A DNA stretch of 64,000 nucleotides, taken from contig OZ024742.1 in NCBI GenBank assembly GCA_964016885.1, forward strand, positions 3,136,275 through 3,200,274. Reading direction: 5' to 3'. The notes beneath the pieces are model-generated. The model saw only the letters and a program-made list of their open reading frames with translations. It did not search any database and was not told the DNA's origin. Below, piece after piece: positions 13,801-29,061 of this stretch. The first letter of the stretch is position 1. Every line of letters starts with the position of its first letter. The DNA comes from Eledone cirrhosa (Eukaryota; Mollusca; Cephalopoda; Octopoda; Eledonidae). The position numbers and the translations under genes are program-made.

Positions 13801-15284
13801 ACTACACTATAGTATTAACACACATCGCTATAGTATTAACACACGTCACCACACTATAACACACTACACTATAGTATTAACACAAGACTATAGTATTAAC
13901 ACAATATAATATAGTATTAACACGCTACACTATAGTATTAACACACTACACTATAGTATTAACAGACTACACTATAGTATTAACACACTACACAATAGTA
14001 TTAACACACAACACTATAGTATTAACCCACTACACTATAGTATAAAATACTACACTATTGTATTAACACACTACACTATAGTATAACACACTTCACTATA
14101 GTATTAACACACTACAATATATTATTAACACACTACACTATAGTATTAACACACTACACTATACTATTACCACACTACACTGTAGTATAACACACTACAC
14201 TATAATATTAACACACTACACTATAGTATTAACATACTACACTATAGTATTAACACACTACACTATAGTATTAACACACTACACTGTAGTATTAACACAC
14301 TACACGATAGTATTAACACACAACACTATAGTATAACACACTACACTATAGTATTAACACACTACACTATAGTGTTAACACACTATACTACAGTATTAAC
14401 ACACTACACTATAGTATTAACACACTACACTATAGTATTAACACACTATACTACAGTATTAACACACTACACTATAGTATTAACACAATATACTACAGTA
14501 TTAACACACTACACTATAGTACTAACACACTAACCTACAGTATAACACACTACATTATAGTATAACACACTTCACTATAATATTAACACAGTACACTATA
14601 GTATAACACACAACACTTTAGTATTAACACACTGCATTATACTATAACACGCTACACTATAGTATTAACACACTACACTATAGTATAACACACTACATTA
14701 TAGTATGACACACTACACTATAGTATTAACACACTACATTGTAGTATTAACACACTACACTATAATATTAACACACTACACTATAGTATAACACACAACA
14801 CTTTAGTATTAACACACTGCATTATACTATAACACGCTACACTATAGTATTAACACACTACACTATAGTATAACACACTACATTATAGTATGACACACTG
14901 CACTATAGTATTAACACACTACATTGTAGTATTAACACACTACACTATAATATTAACACACTACACTATAGTATAACACACTACACTATAGTAATAACAC
15001 ACTACAATACTGTATTAACACACTACACTATAGTATTAACAAATTACACTATAGTATAACACACTACACTATAGTATTAACACACTTCACTACAGTATTA
15101 ACACACTACACTATAGCATTAACACAATATACTACAGTATTAACACACTACACTATAGTATTAACACACTAACCTACAGTATAACACACTACATTATAGT
15201 ATAACACACTTCACTATAGTATTAACACACTATACTATAGTATTAACACTCTACACTATAGTATTAACACACTACACTATAGAA
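10841..15284. repeat. 4,444-bp higher-order repeat, copy 2
   Basis: This is a head-to-tail second copy of 6397-10840. The joint lies within ACTATAGAATAACACACTAC, where the end of the unit (the rare ATAGAATAAC variant) runs into the CACTATATTATTAAGACAC start. At 15275 the same rare ATAGAATAAC variant marks the end of copy 2, after which the sequence changes to CATTGTAGTATT and leaves the unit. The near absence of differences points to a recent duplication or an assembly duplication. Copy 2 carries the 332-bp and 185-bp nested repeats at matching places, so those arose before this event. Confidence 0.9.
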
Positions 15285-17400
15285 TAACACACTACATTGT
15301 AGTATTAACACACTACACTATAGTATTCACACACTACACTATGGTATAACACACTACACTATAGTATTAACACACTATAGTACAGTATTAACACACTACA
15401 CTATAGTATTAACACACAACACTATAGTATTAACACACTACATTATAGTATAACACACTACACTATGGTAATAACACATTACACTATAGTATTAACACAC
15501 ATTACTATAGTATTAACACAATTCAGCACTGTATAACACACTACACTATCGTATTAACGCACTAAATTATAGTATAACACACTACACTTTAGTATTAACA
15601 CAACACTATAGTATTAACACAATGCAATATAGTATTAACACACTACACTATAGTATTAAAACACTATACTATAGTATTAACACACTACACTATAGTATTA
15701 ACACACTACACTATAGCATTAACACACACCACTATAGTAATAACACACTATACTATAGTATAACACACTACACTTTAGTATTAACACACAACACTATAGT
15801 ATTAACAGTCTCTATACTACAGTATTAACAAACTACACTATAGTATTAACAAACAACACTATTGTATTAACACACTACATTATAGTATAAGACACTACAC
15901 TATAGTATTAACACACAACACTATAGTATTAACAATTACACTATAGTATAACACACTGCACTATAGTATTAACACACTACATTTTAGTATAACACACTTC
16001 ACTATAGTATTAACGCACTATACTATAGTATTAAAACACTACACTATAGTATTAACACACTATACTACAGTATTAAGACACTACATTACAGTATAACACA
16101 CTACACTATAGTATTAAGACACTACACTATAGTATAACACACTACATTATAGTATAACACAATACACTATAGTATTAACACACTACATTGTAGTATTAAC
16201 ACACTACACTATAATATTAACACACTACACTATAGTATAACACACTACACTATAGTAATAACACACTACAATACTGTATTAACACACTACACTATAGTAT
16301 TAACACACTTCACTACAGTATTAACACACTAAACTATAGTATTAACACAATATACTACAGTATTAACACACTACACTATAGTATTAACACACTAACCTAC
16401 AGTATAACACACTACATTATAGTATAACACACTTCACTATAGTATTAAAACACTATACTATAGTATTAACACACTACACTATAGTATTAATACACTACAC
16501 TATAGTATTAACACACAACGCTATAGTATTAAAACACTACATTTTAGTATAACACACTACACTATAGTATTAACACACTACGCTATAGAATAACACACTA
16601 CATTGTAGTATCAATACACAACACCTATAGTATTCACACACTACACCTATAGTATTCACACACTACACTATGGTATAACACACTACACTATAGTATTAAC
16701 ACACTATAGTACAGTATTAACACACTACACTATAGTATTAACACACAACACTATAGTATTAACACACTACATTATAGTATAACACACTACACTATAGTAT
16801 TTAACACATTACACTATAGTATTAACAAACATCACTATAGTATTAACACAATTCAGCACTGTATAACACACTACACTATTGTATTAACACACTAAATTAT
16901 AGTATAACACACTACACTTTAGTATTAACACAACACTATAGTATTAACACAATGCAATATAGTATTAACACACTACACTATAGTATTAAAACAATATACT
17001 ATAGTATTAACACACTACACTATAGCATTAACACACAACACTATAGTAATAACACACTATACTATAGTATAACACACTACACTTTAGTATTAACATACAA
17101 CACTATAGTATTAACAGTCTCTATACTACAGTATTAACAAACTACACTATAGTATTAACAAACAACACTATTGTATTAACACACAACACTATAGTATAGC
17201 ACACTACACTACAGTCTAATACACTACACTATTATATTAACACACTACATTATAGTATTAGCACACTACACTATATTATTAACACACTACAATATAGTAT
17301 TGACACACTACACTATAGTATTAACACACTACACTATATTATTAACACACTACAATATAGTGTTAACACACTACACTATAGTATTAACACACTACACTAT
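15285..17400. repeat. Transitional satellite block with a ~1.3-kb repeat
   Basis: Strings from 15300-15870 recur at 16630-17180. AATGCAATATAGTATT lies at 15621 and 16951 (offset 1,330). TTAACAGTCTCTATAC lies at 15802 and 17111 (offset 1,309, one monomer lost). The TATTCACACAC / CTATGGTATAAC pair also appears in both. The part between (~16140-16440) repeats strings seen at the end of the 4,444-bp unit (ACAATACTGTATT, CTAACCTACAG). Open frames at 15622-15828 and 16952-17137 are satellite translation, not genes. The block joins left-type and right-type variants. Confidence 0.7.
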
Positions 17401-17997
17401 AGTATTAAAACACTACACTATAGTGTTAACACACTACACTGTAGTATAACACACCACACTATAATATTAACACACTACGCTTTAGTATTAACACACTAAA
17501 CTATAGTATTAACACACTACACTATAGGTATTAACACACTACATTATAGTATTAACACACTACACTACAGTGTTAACACACTACAATATAGTATTAACAC
17601 ACTATACTACAGTATTAACACACTACACTATTGTATTACCACACAACACTATAGTATTAACACACTACACTATAGTATTAACACACTATACTACAGTATT
17701 AACACAATAAACTATAGTATTAAGACACACCACTATAGTATTAACACACTACATTATAGTATAACACACTACACTATAGTATTAACACACTACACTATAG
17801 TATTAACACTGATCACTATAGTATTAACACATTTCACCACAGTATAACACAATACACTATCGTATTAATACACTAAACTATAGTATAACACACTACACTA
17901 TAGTAATAACACACTACACTATAGTATTAACACACTACACTATATTATTAACACACTACACTATAGTATTAACACAATACACTATAGTATTAACACA

Positions 17998-20900
17998 CTA
18001 CACTATATTATTAACACACTACACTATAGTATTAACACACAACACTATACTATTAACACACTACACTATATTATATCACATTACACTGTTGTATTAACAC
18101 ACTACACTATAGTATTAACACACTACACTATAGTGTTAACACACTACACTGTAGTATAACACAATACACTAGAATATGAACACACTACGCTTTAGTATTA
18201 ACACACTAAACTATAGTATTAACACACTACACTATAGGTATTAACACACTACACTATAGTATTAAAACACAGCACTATAGTATTAACACACTACACTATA
18301 GTATTAACACACAACACTATATTATTAACACACTAAACTATAGTATTAACATTCTACATTATAGTATAACACACTACACTATAGTATTAACACACTACAC
18401 TATAGTATTAACACACTACACTATAGTATAACACACTACACTATAGTATTAACACACTACACTATAGTATTAACACACTATACTACAGTATTAACACACT
18501 TCACTATTGTATTAACACACAACATTATTGTATTAACACACTATACTATAGTATTAACACACTACACTATAGTATTAACACACAACACTATAATATTAAC
18601 ACACTACATTATCGTATTACACTCTACGCTATAGTATTAACACACTACACTATAGATTTAACACAAAACTATAGTATGAAAACATTACACTATAGTATTA
18701 ACACAGCACTATAATATTAACACTCTATACTATAGTATTAACACACTACACTATAGTATTAACACACTACACTATAGTATAACACACTACACTATAGTAT
18801 TAACACACTATACTACAGTATTAACACACTACACTATTGTATTAACACACAACACTATAGTTTTAACACACTACATTAGAGTATAACACACTACATTATA
18901 GTATAACACACTACTATTGTATTAACATATTACCTTGTTGTATGAACACGCTACACTATTATATTAACACACTACATTATAGTATTAACACACTACACTA
19001 CAGTATTAACACACTACACTATAGTATTAACACACTATACTACAGTATTAACAGACTACACTATAGTATTAACATACAACACTATTATATTAACACACTA
19101 CATTATAGTATAACACACTACACTATAGTTTTAACACACTACATTATAGTATTAACACACTACACTATACCACCTTATAGCACACTACACTGTTGTGTTA
19201 CCACACTAAACTATAGTATTAACACAACACTATAGTATAACACAATACAATATAGTATTAACACACTACACTATAGTATTAACACACTACACTATAGTAT
19301 GAACACACTACACTATAGTATTAACACAAAACTATAGTATGAACACATTACACTATAGTATTAATACAGCAATATAGTATTAACACACATCACTATAGTA
19401 TTAACACATTTCACCACAGTATAACACAATACACTATCGTATTAATACACTAAACTATAGTATAACACACTACACAATAGTAATAACACACTACACTATA
19501 TTATTAACACACTACACTATAGTATTAACACACTTCACCACAGTATAGCACACTACACTATTGTGTTACCACACTAAACTATAGTATTAACACAACACTA
19601 TAGTATAACACAATACAATATAGTATTAACAGACTACACTATAGTATTAACACACTACACTCTAGTATTAACACACTACACTGCAGTGTTAACACACTAC
19701 AATATAGTATTAACACACTATACTACAGTATTAACACACTACACTATTGTATTAACACACATCACTATAGTATTAACACACTACATTATATTATAACACA
19801 CTACACTATAGTATTATCACACTACACTATAGTATAACACACTCCACTATATTATTAACACACTACACTATAGTATTAACACACTATACTATAGTATTAA
19901 CATAAAATTATAGTATGAACACGTTACACTATAGTATTAATACAGCACTATAGTATTAACACACTACACTATAGTATTAACACACTACACTATAGTATTA
20001 ACACACTACATTACAGTGTTAACACACTACAATATAGTATTAACACACTATACTACAGTATTAACACACTACACTATTGTATTAACGCACAACACAATAG
20101 TATTAACACACTACACTATAGTATTAACACACAACACTATAGTATTAACACACTACACTATAGTATTAACACACTACACTACAGCATTAACACTGTACAC
20201 TATAGTATTAACACACTATACTACAGTAATAATACACTAAACTATAGTATTAACACACACCACTATAGTATTAACACATTTCACCACAGTATAACACAAT
20301 ACACTATCGTATTTATACACTAAATGATAGTATAACACACTACACTATAGTAATAACACACCACACTATAGTATAACACACTACACTATAGTATAACACA
20401 CAACACTATAGTATTAACACACCACACTATAGTATAACACACTTCACTATAGTATCAACACACTATAATATAGTATTAACACACTACACTATAGTATTAA
20501 CACACTACACTATATTATTAACACACTACACTATAGTATTAACACACAACACTATAGTATTAACACACTACAGTATATTATATCACACTACACTATTGTA
20601 TTAACACACTACACTATAGTATTAACACACTACACTATAGAATTAACACACTACACTGTAGTATAACACACGACACTATAATATTAACACACTACATTAT
20701 AGTATTAACACACTACATTATAGTATTACACACTACACTATAGTATTATCACACTACACTATAGTATTAACACACAACACTATAGTAATAACACACTACA
20801 CTATAGTATAACACACTACGCTTTAGTATTATCACACTAAACTATAGCATTAACACACTACACTATAGGTATTAACACACTACACTATAGTATTAAAACG
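17998..20900. repeat. ~2.9-kb HOR unit, copy 1 of a pair
   Basis: It pairs head to tail with 20901-~23830. Offsets are 2,903 at ATCACATTACACTGTTG (18075/20978), 2,944 at the ATGAACACG tag (18942/21886) and 2,885 at 20016/22901. The +41 step is explained by an extra two monomers (CTACAGTGTAACAC) present at ~21550 but missing at ~18630. An unusual string ATACCACCTTATAG (19167-19180) is shared with 22111-22124. Confidence 0.85.
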
Positions 20901-23830
20901 CAGCACTATAGTATTAACACACTACACTATAGTATTAACACACAACACTATACTATTAACACACTACACTATATTATATCACATTACACTGTTGTATTAA
21001 CACACTACACTATAGTATTAACACACTACACTATAGTGTTAACACACTACACTGTAGTATAACACAATACACTAGAATATGAACACACTACGCTTTAGTA
21101 TTAACACACTAAACTATAGTATTAACACACTACACTATAGGTATTAACACACTACACTATAGTATTAAAACACAGCACTATAGTATTAACACACTACACT
21201 ATAGTATTAACACACAACACTATATTATTAACACACTAAACTATAGTATTAACATTCTACATTATAGTATAACACACTACACTATAGTATTAACACACTA
21301 CACTATAGTATTAACACACTACACTATAGTATAACACACTACACTATAGTATTAACACACTACACTATAGTATTAACACACTATACTACAGTATTAACAC
21401 ACTTCACTATTGTATTAACACACAACATTATTGTATTAACACACTATACTATACTATTAATACACTACACTATAGTATTAACACACAACACTATAATATT
21501 AACACACTAGATTATCGTATTACACTCTACACTATAGTATTAACACACTACACTACAGTGTAACACACTACACTATAGTATTAACACACTACACTATAGA
21601 TTTAACACAAAACTATAGTATGAAAACATTACACTATAGTATTAACACAGCACTATAATATTAACACACTATACTATAGTATTAACACACTACACTATAG
21701 TATTAACACACTACACTATAGTATAACACACTACACTATAGTATTAACACACTATACTACAGTATTAACACACTACACTATTGTATTAACACACAACACT
21801 ATAGTTTTAACACACTACATTAGAGTATAACACACTACATTATAGTATAACACACTACTATTGTATTAACATATTACCTTGTTGTATGAACACGCTACAC
21901 TATTATATTAACACACTACATTATAGTATTAACACACTACACTACAGTATTAACACACTACACTATAGTATTAACACACTATACTACAGTATTAACAGAC
22001 TACACTATAGTATTAACATACAACACTATAGTATTAACACACTATATTATAGTATAACACACTACACTATAGTTTTAACACACTACATTATAGTATTAAC
22101 ACACTACACTATACCACCTTATAGCACACTACACTGTTGTGTTACCACACTAAACTATAGTATTAACACAACACTATAGTATAACACAATACAATATAGT
22201 ATTAACACACTACACTATAGTATTAACACACTACACTATAGTATGAACACACTACACTATAGTATTAACACAAAACTATAGTATGAACACATTACACTAT
22301 AGTATTAATACAGCAATATAGTATTAACACACATCACTATAGTATTAACACATTTCACCACAGTATAACACAATACACTATCGTATTAATACACTAAACT
22401 ATAGTATAACACACTACACAATAGTAATAACACACTATACTATAGTATTAACACACTACACTATAGTATTAACACACTACACTATAGTATTAACACACTA
22501 CACTACAGTATTAACACACTACACTATAGTATTAACACACTACACTCTAGTATTAACACACTACACTGCAGTGTTAACACACTACAATATAGTATTAACA
22601 CACTATACTACAGTATTAACACACTACACTATTGTATTAACACACATCACTATAGTATTAACACACTACATTATATTATAACACACTACACTATAGTATT
22701 ATCACACTACACTATAGTATAACACACTCCACTATATTATTAACACACTACACTATAGTATTAACACACTATACTATAGTATTAACATAAAATTATAGTA
22801 TGAACACGTTACACTATAGTATTAATACACCACTATAGTATTAACACACTACACTATAGTATTAACACACTACACTATAGTATTAACACACTACATTACA
22901 GTGTTAACACACTACAATATAGTATTAACACACTATACTACAGTATTAACACACTACACTATTGTATTAACGCACAACACAATAGTATTAACACACTACA
23001 CTATAGTATTAACACACAACACTATAGTATTAACACACTACACTATAGTATTAACACACTACACTACAGCATTAACACTGTACACTATAGTATTAACACA
23101 CTATACTACAGTAATAACACACTAAACTATAGTATTAACACACACCACTATAGTATTAACACATTTCACCACAGTATAACACAATACACTATCGTATTTA
23201 TACACTAAATGATAGTATAACACACTACACTATAGTAATAACACACCACACTATAGTATAACACACTACACTATAGTATAACACACAACACTATAGTATT
23301 AACACAGCACACTATAGTATTACCACACTACACTATAGTATTAACACACTACACTATAGTATAACACACTTCACTATAGTATCAACACACTATAATATAG
23401 TATTAACACACTACACTATAGTATTAACACACTACACTATATTATTAACACACTACACTATAGTATTAACACACAACACTATAGTATTAACACACTACAC
23501 TATATTATATCACACTACACTATTGTATTAACACACTACACTATAGTATTAACACACTACACTATAGTATTAACACACTACACTGTAGTATAACACACTA
23601 CACTATAATATTAACACACTACATGATAGTATTAACACACTACATTATAGTATTACACACTACACTATAGTATTATCACACTACACTATAGTGTTAACAC
23701 ACAACACTATAGTAATAACACACTACACTATAGTATAACACACTACGCATTAGTATTATCACACTAAACTATAGCATTAACACACTACACTATAGGTATT
23801 AACACACTACACTATAGTATTAAAACACAG
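20901..23830. repeat. ~2.9-kb HOR unit, copy 2 of a pair
   Basis: This is the second copy of the preceding unit. It contains two extra monomers near 21550 and differs between ~22430 and 22550. There copy 1 has a CACCACAGTATAGCAC to TTGTGTTACC stretch and this copy has plain consensus monomers. The right edge is approximate: near 23830 the TTAAAACACAG variant leads on to TATATTATTAAC rather than TATACTATTAAC. Confidence 0.8.
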
Positions 23831-26196
23831 AACTATAGTATTAACACACTACACTATAGTATTAACACACAACACTATATTATTAACACACTACACTATA
23901 GTATTAACATTCTACATTATAGTATAACACACTACACTATAGTATTAACACACTACACTATAGTATTAACACACAACACTATAATATTAACACACTACAT
24001 TATCGTATTACACTCTACACTATAGTATTAACACACTACACTACAGTGTAACACACTACACTATAGTATTAACACACTAAAATATAGTATTAACACACTA
24101 TACTACAGTATTAACACACTGCACTATTGTATTAACACACAACATTATTGTATTAACACACTATACTACAGTATTAACATACTACACTATAGTATTAACA
24201 CACAACACTATAGTATTAACACACATTATCGTATTACACTCTACACTATAGTATTAACACACTACACTACAGTGTAACACACTATACTATAGTATTAACA
24301 CACTACACTATAGATTTAACACAAAACTATAGTATGAAAACATGACACTATAGTATTAACACAGCACTATAATATTAACACTCTATACTATGGTATTAAC
24401 ACACTACACTATAGTATTAACACACTACACTATAGTATTAACACACTACACTATAGTATAACACACTACACTATAGTATTAACACACTACACTATAGTAT
24501 TAACACACTATACTACAGTATTAACACACTACACTATAGTATTAACACAAAACTATAGTATGAACACATTGCACTATAGTATTAATACAGCACTATAGTA
24601 TTAACACACTACACTATAGTATTAACACACTACACTATTGTATTAACACACAACACTATAGTATTAACACACTACACTATATTATAAACACACTATACTA
24701 CAGTATTAACACACTAAACTATAGTATTAACACACACCACTATAGTATTAACACACTACATTATAGTATAACACACTACACTATAGTATTAACACACTAC
24801 ACTATAGTATTAACACACATCACTATATTATTAACACACTACACTATATTATTAACACACGACACTCTAGTATTAACACACTACACTATAGTATTAACAC
24901 ACTACACTATATTATATCACACTACACTATTGTATTAACACACTACACTATAGTATTAACACACTACACTATAGTGTTAACACACTACACTGTAGTATAA
25001 CACAATACACTAGAATATTAACACACTACGCTTTAGTATTAACACACTAAACTATAGTATTAACACACTACACTATAGGTATTAACACACTACACTATAG
25101 TATTGAAACACAGCACTATAGTATTAACACACTACACTATAGTATTAACACACAACACTATGTTATTAACACACTAAACTATAGTATTAACATTCTACAT
25201 TATAGTTTAACACACTAGACTATAGTATTAACACACTACACTATAGTATTAACACACTATACTACAGTATTAACACACTTCACTATTGTATTAACACACA
25301 ACATTATTGTATTAACACACTATACTATAGTATTAACACACTACACTATAGTATTAACACACAACACTATAATATTAACACACTACATTATCGTATTACA
25401 CTCTACACTGTAGTATTAACACACTACACTACAGTGTAACACACTACACTATAGTATTAACACACTAGACTATAGATTTAACACAAAACTATAGTATGAA
25501 AACATTACACTATAGTATTAACACAGCACTATAATATTAACACTCTATACTATAGTATTAACACACTACACTATAGTATTAACACACTACACTATAGTAT
25601 AACACACTACACTATAGTATTAACACATTATACTACAGTATTAACACACTACACTATTGTATTAACACACAACACTATAGTATTAACACACTACATTATA
25701 GTATAACACACTACACTATAGTTTTAACACACTACATTAGAGTATAACACACTACATTATAGTATAACACACTACTATTGTATTAACATACTACCTTGTT
25801 GTATGAACACGCTAAACTATTATATTAACACACTACATTATAGTATTAACACACTACACTACAGTATTAACACACTACACTATAGTATTAACACACTATA
25901 CTACAGCATTAACAGACTACACTATAGTATTAACACACAACACTATAGTATTAACACACTACATTATAGTATAACACACTACACTATAGTTTTAACACAC
26001 TACATTATAGTATTAACACACATCACTATAGTATTAACACACTTCACCACAATATAGCACACTACACTATTGTGTTACCACACTAAACTATAGTATTAAC
26101 ACAACACTATAGTATTACACAATACAATATAGTATTAACAGACTACACTATAGTATTAACACACTACACTACAGTGTTAACAAACTACAATATATT
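23831..26196. repeat. Right-domain block between HOR runs (irregular unit)
   Basis: The stretch carries right-domain variants in usual order (TAACATTCTACATT ~23905, TTACACTCTAC ~24233, ATAGATTTAAC ~24311 and again ~25480, tag ATG at 25803). The part around 24.1-24.8 kb lacks a tag, which accounts for the long 3,917-bp tag spacing. The tag at 25803 is of the CGCTAAACTATTATATT subtype shared with 35486 and 40728. No gene or foreign sequence is present. Confidence 0.75.
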
Positions 26197-29061
26197 ATTA
26201 ACACACTATACTACAGTATTAACACACTACACTATTGTATTAACACACAACACTATAGTATTAACACACTACACTATATTATTAACACACTATACTACAG
26301 TATTAACACACTAAACTATAGTATTAACACACACCACTATAGTATTAACACACTACATTATAGTATAACACACTACACTATAGTATTAACACACTACACT
26401 ATAGTATTAACACACATCACTATAGTATTAACACATTTCACCACAGTATAACACAATACACTATAGTATTAATACACTAACCTATAGTATAACACACTAC
26501 ACTATAGTAATAACACACAACACTATAGTATTAACACACCACACTATAGTATAACACACTACACTATAGTATTAACACACTAAACTATATTATTAACACA
26601 CTACACTATAGTATTAACACACTACACTATAGTATTAAAACACAGCACTATAGTATTAACACACTACACTATAGTATTAACACACAACACTATATTAATA
26701 ACACACTACACTATAGTATTAACATTCTACATTGTAGTATAACACACTACACTATAGTATTAACACACCACACTATAGTATAACACACTACACTATAGTA
26801 TAACACACAACACTATAGTATTAACACACTTCACTATAGTATCAACACACTATAATATAGTATTAACACACTACACTATAGTATTAACACACTACACTAT
26901 ATTATTAACACACTACACTATAGTATTAAGACACAACACTATAGTATTAACACACTACACTATATTATATCACACTACACTATTGTATTAACACACTACA
27001 CTATAGTATTAACACACTACACTATAATATTAACACACTACACTGTAGTATAACACACTACACTATAATATTAACACACTACATTATAGTATTATCACAC
27101 TACATTATAGTATTACACACTACACTATAGTATTATTACACTACACTATAGTATTAACACACAACACTATAGTAATAACACACTACACTATAGTATTAAA
27201 ACACAGCACTATAGTATTAACACACTACACTATAGTATTAACACACAACACTATATTATTAACACACTACACTATAGTATTAACATTCTACATTATAGTA
27301 TAACACACTACACTATAGTATTAACACACTACACTATAGTATTAACACACTACACTCTAGTATAACACATTACACTATAGTATTAACACACTACACTATA
27401 GTATTAACACACTATACTACGGTATTAACACACTTCACTATTGTATTAACACACAACATTATTGTATTAACACTCTATACTATAATATTAACACACTACA
27501 CTATAGTATTAACACACAACACTATAATATTAACACACTACATTATCGTATTACACTCTACACTATAGTATTAACACACTACACTACAGTGTAACACACT
27601 ACACTATAGATTTAACACAAAACTATAGTATGAAAACATTACACTATAGTATTAACACAGCACTATAATATTAACAATCTATACTATAGTATTAACACAC
27701 TACACAATAGTATTAACACACTACACTATAATATAACACACTACACTATAGTATTAACACACTATACTACAGTATTAACACACTACACTATTGTATTAAC
27801 ACACAACACTATAGTATTAAGACACTACGCTATAGTTTTAACACACTACAATAGAGTATAACACACTACATTATAGTATAACACACTACTATTGTATTAA
27901 CACACTACCTTGTTGTATGAACACGCTACACTATTATATTAACACACTACATTATAGTATTAACACACTACACTACAGTATTAACACACTTCACTATAGT
28001 ATTAACACACTATACTACAGTATTAACAGGCTACACTATAGTATTAACACACAACACTATAGTATTAACACCCTACATTTTAGTATAACACACTACACTA
28101 TAGTTTTAACACACTACATTATAGTATTAACACACATCACTATAGTATTAACACACTTCACCACAGTATAGCACACTACACTATTGTGTTACCACACTAA
28201 ACTATAGTATTAACACACCACTATAGTATAACACAATACAATATAGTATTAACACACTACACTATAGTATTAACACACTACACTATAGTATTAACACACT
28301 ACACTATAGTATTAACACACTACACTATAGTATTAACACACTGCACTATTGTATTAACACACAACACTATAGTATTAACACACTACACTATATTATTAAC
28401 ACACTATACTACAGTATTAACACACTAAACTATAGTATTAACACACACCACTATAGTATTAACACACTACATTATAGTATAACACACTACACTATAGTAT
28501 TAACACACTACACTATAGTATTAACACACATCACTATAGTATTAACACCTTTCACCACAGTATAACACAATACACTATCGTATTAATACACTAAACTATA
28601 GTATAACACACTACACTATAGTAATAACACACTACACTATAGTATTAACACACTACACTATATTATTAACACACTACACTATAGTATTAACACACTACAC
28701 TATAGTATTAACACACTACACTATATTATTAACACACTACACTATAGTATTAACACACAACACTATACTATTAACACACTACACTATATTATATCACACT
28801 ACACTATTGTATTAACACACTACACTATAGGTATTAACACACTACACTATAGTATTAAAACACAGCACTATAGTATTAACACACTACACTATAGTATTAA
28901 CACACAACACTATATTATTAACACACTAAACTATAGTATTAACATTCTACATTATAGTATAACACACTAGACTATAGTATTAACACACTACACTATAGTA
29001 TTAACACACTACACTATAGTATAACACACTACACTATAGTATTAACACACTACACTATAGT
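26197..29061. repeat. 2,865-bp HOR unit A (first of three tandem copies)
   Basis: It matches 29062 onward at an offset of 2,865. Check points are ACTAACCTATAG at 26476 and 29341, ATTAAGACACTACGCTATAG near 27812 and 30677, and the tag at 27917 and 30782. It differs from units B and C by lacking an ~80-bp segment (AACACAAAACTATAG / TATGAACACATTAC / TTAATACAGCAC) that should sit at ~28330. It is ATAGTATTAATACAC at ~26463 where the next units have ATCGTATTAATACAC. Confidence 0.88.
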
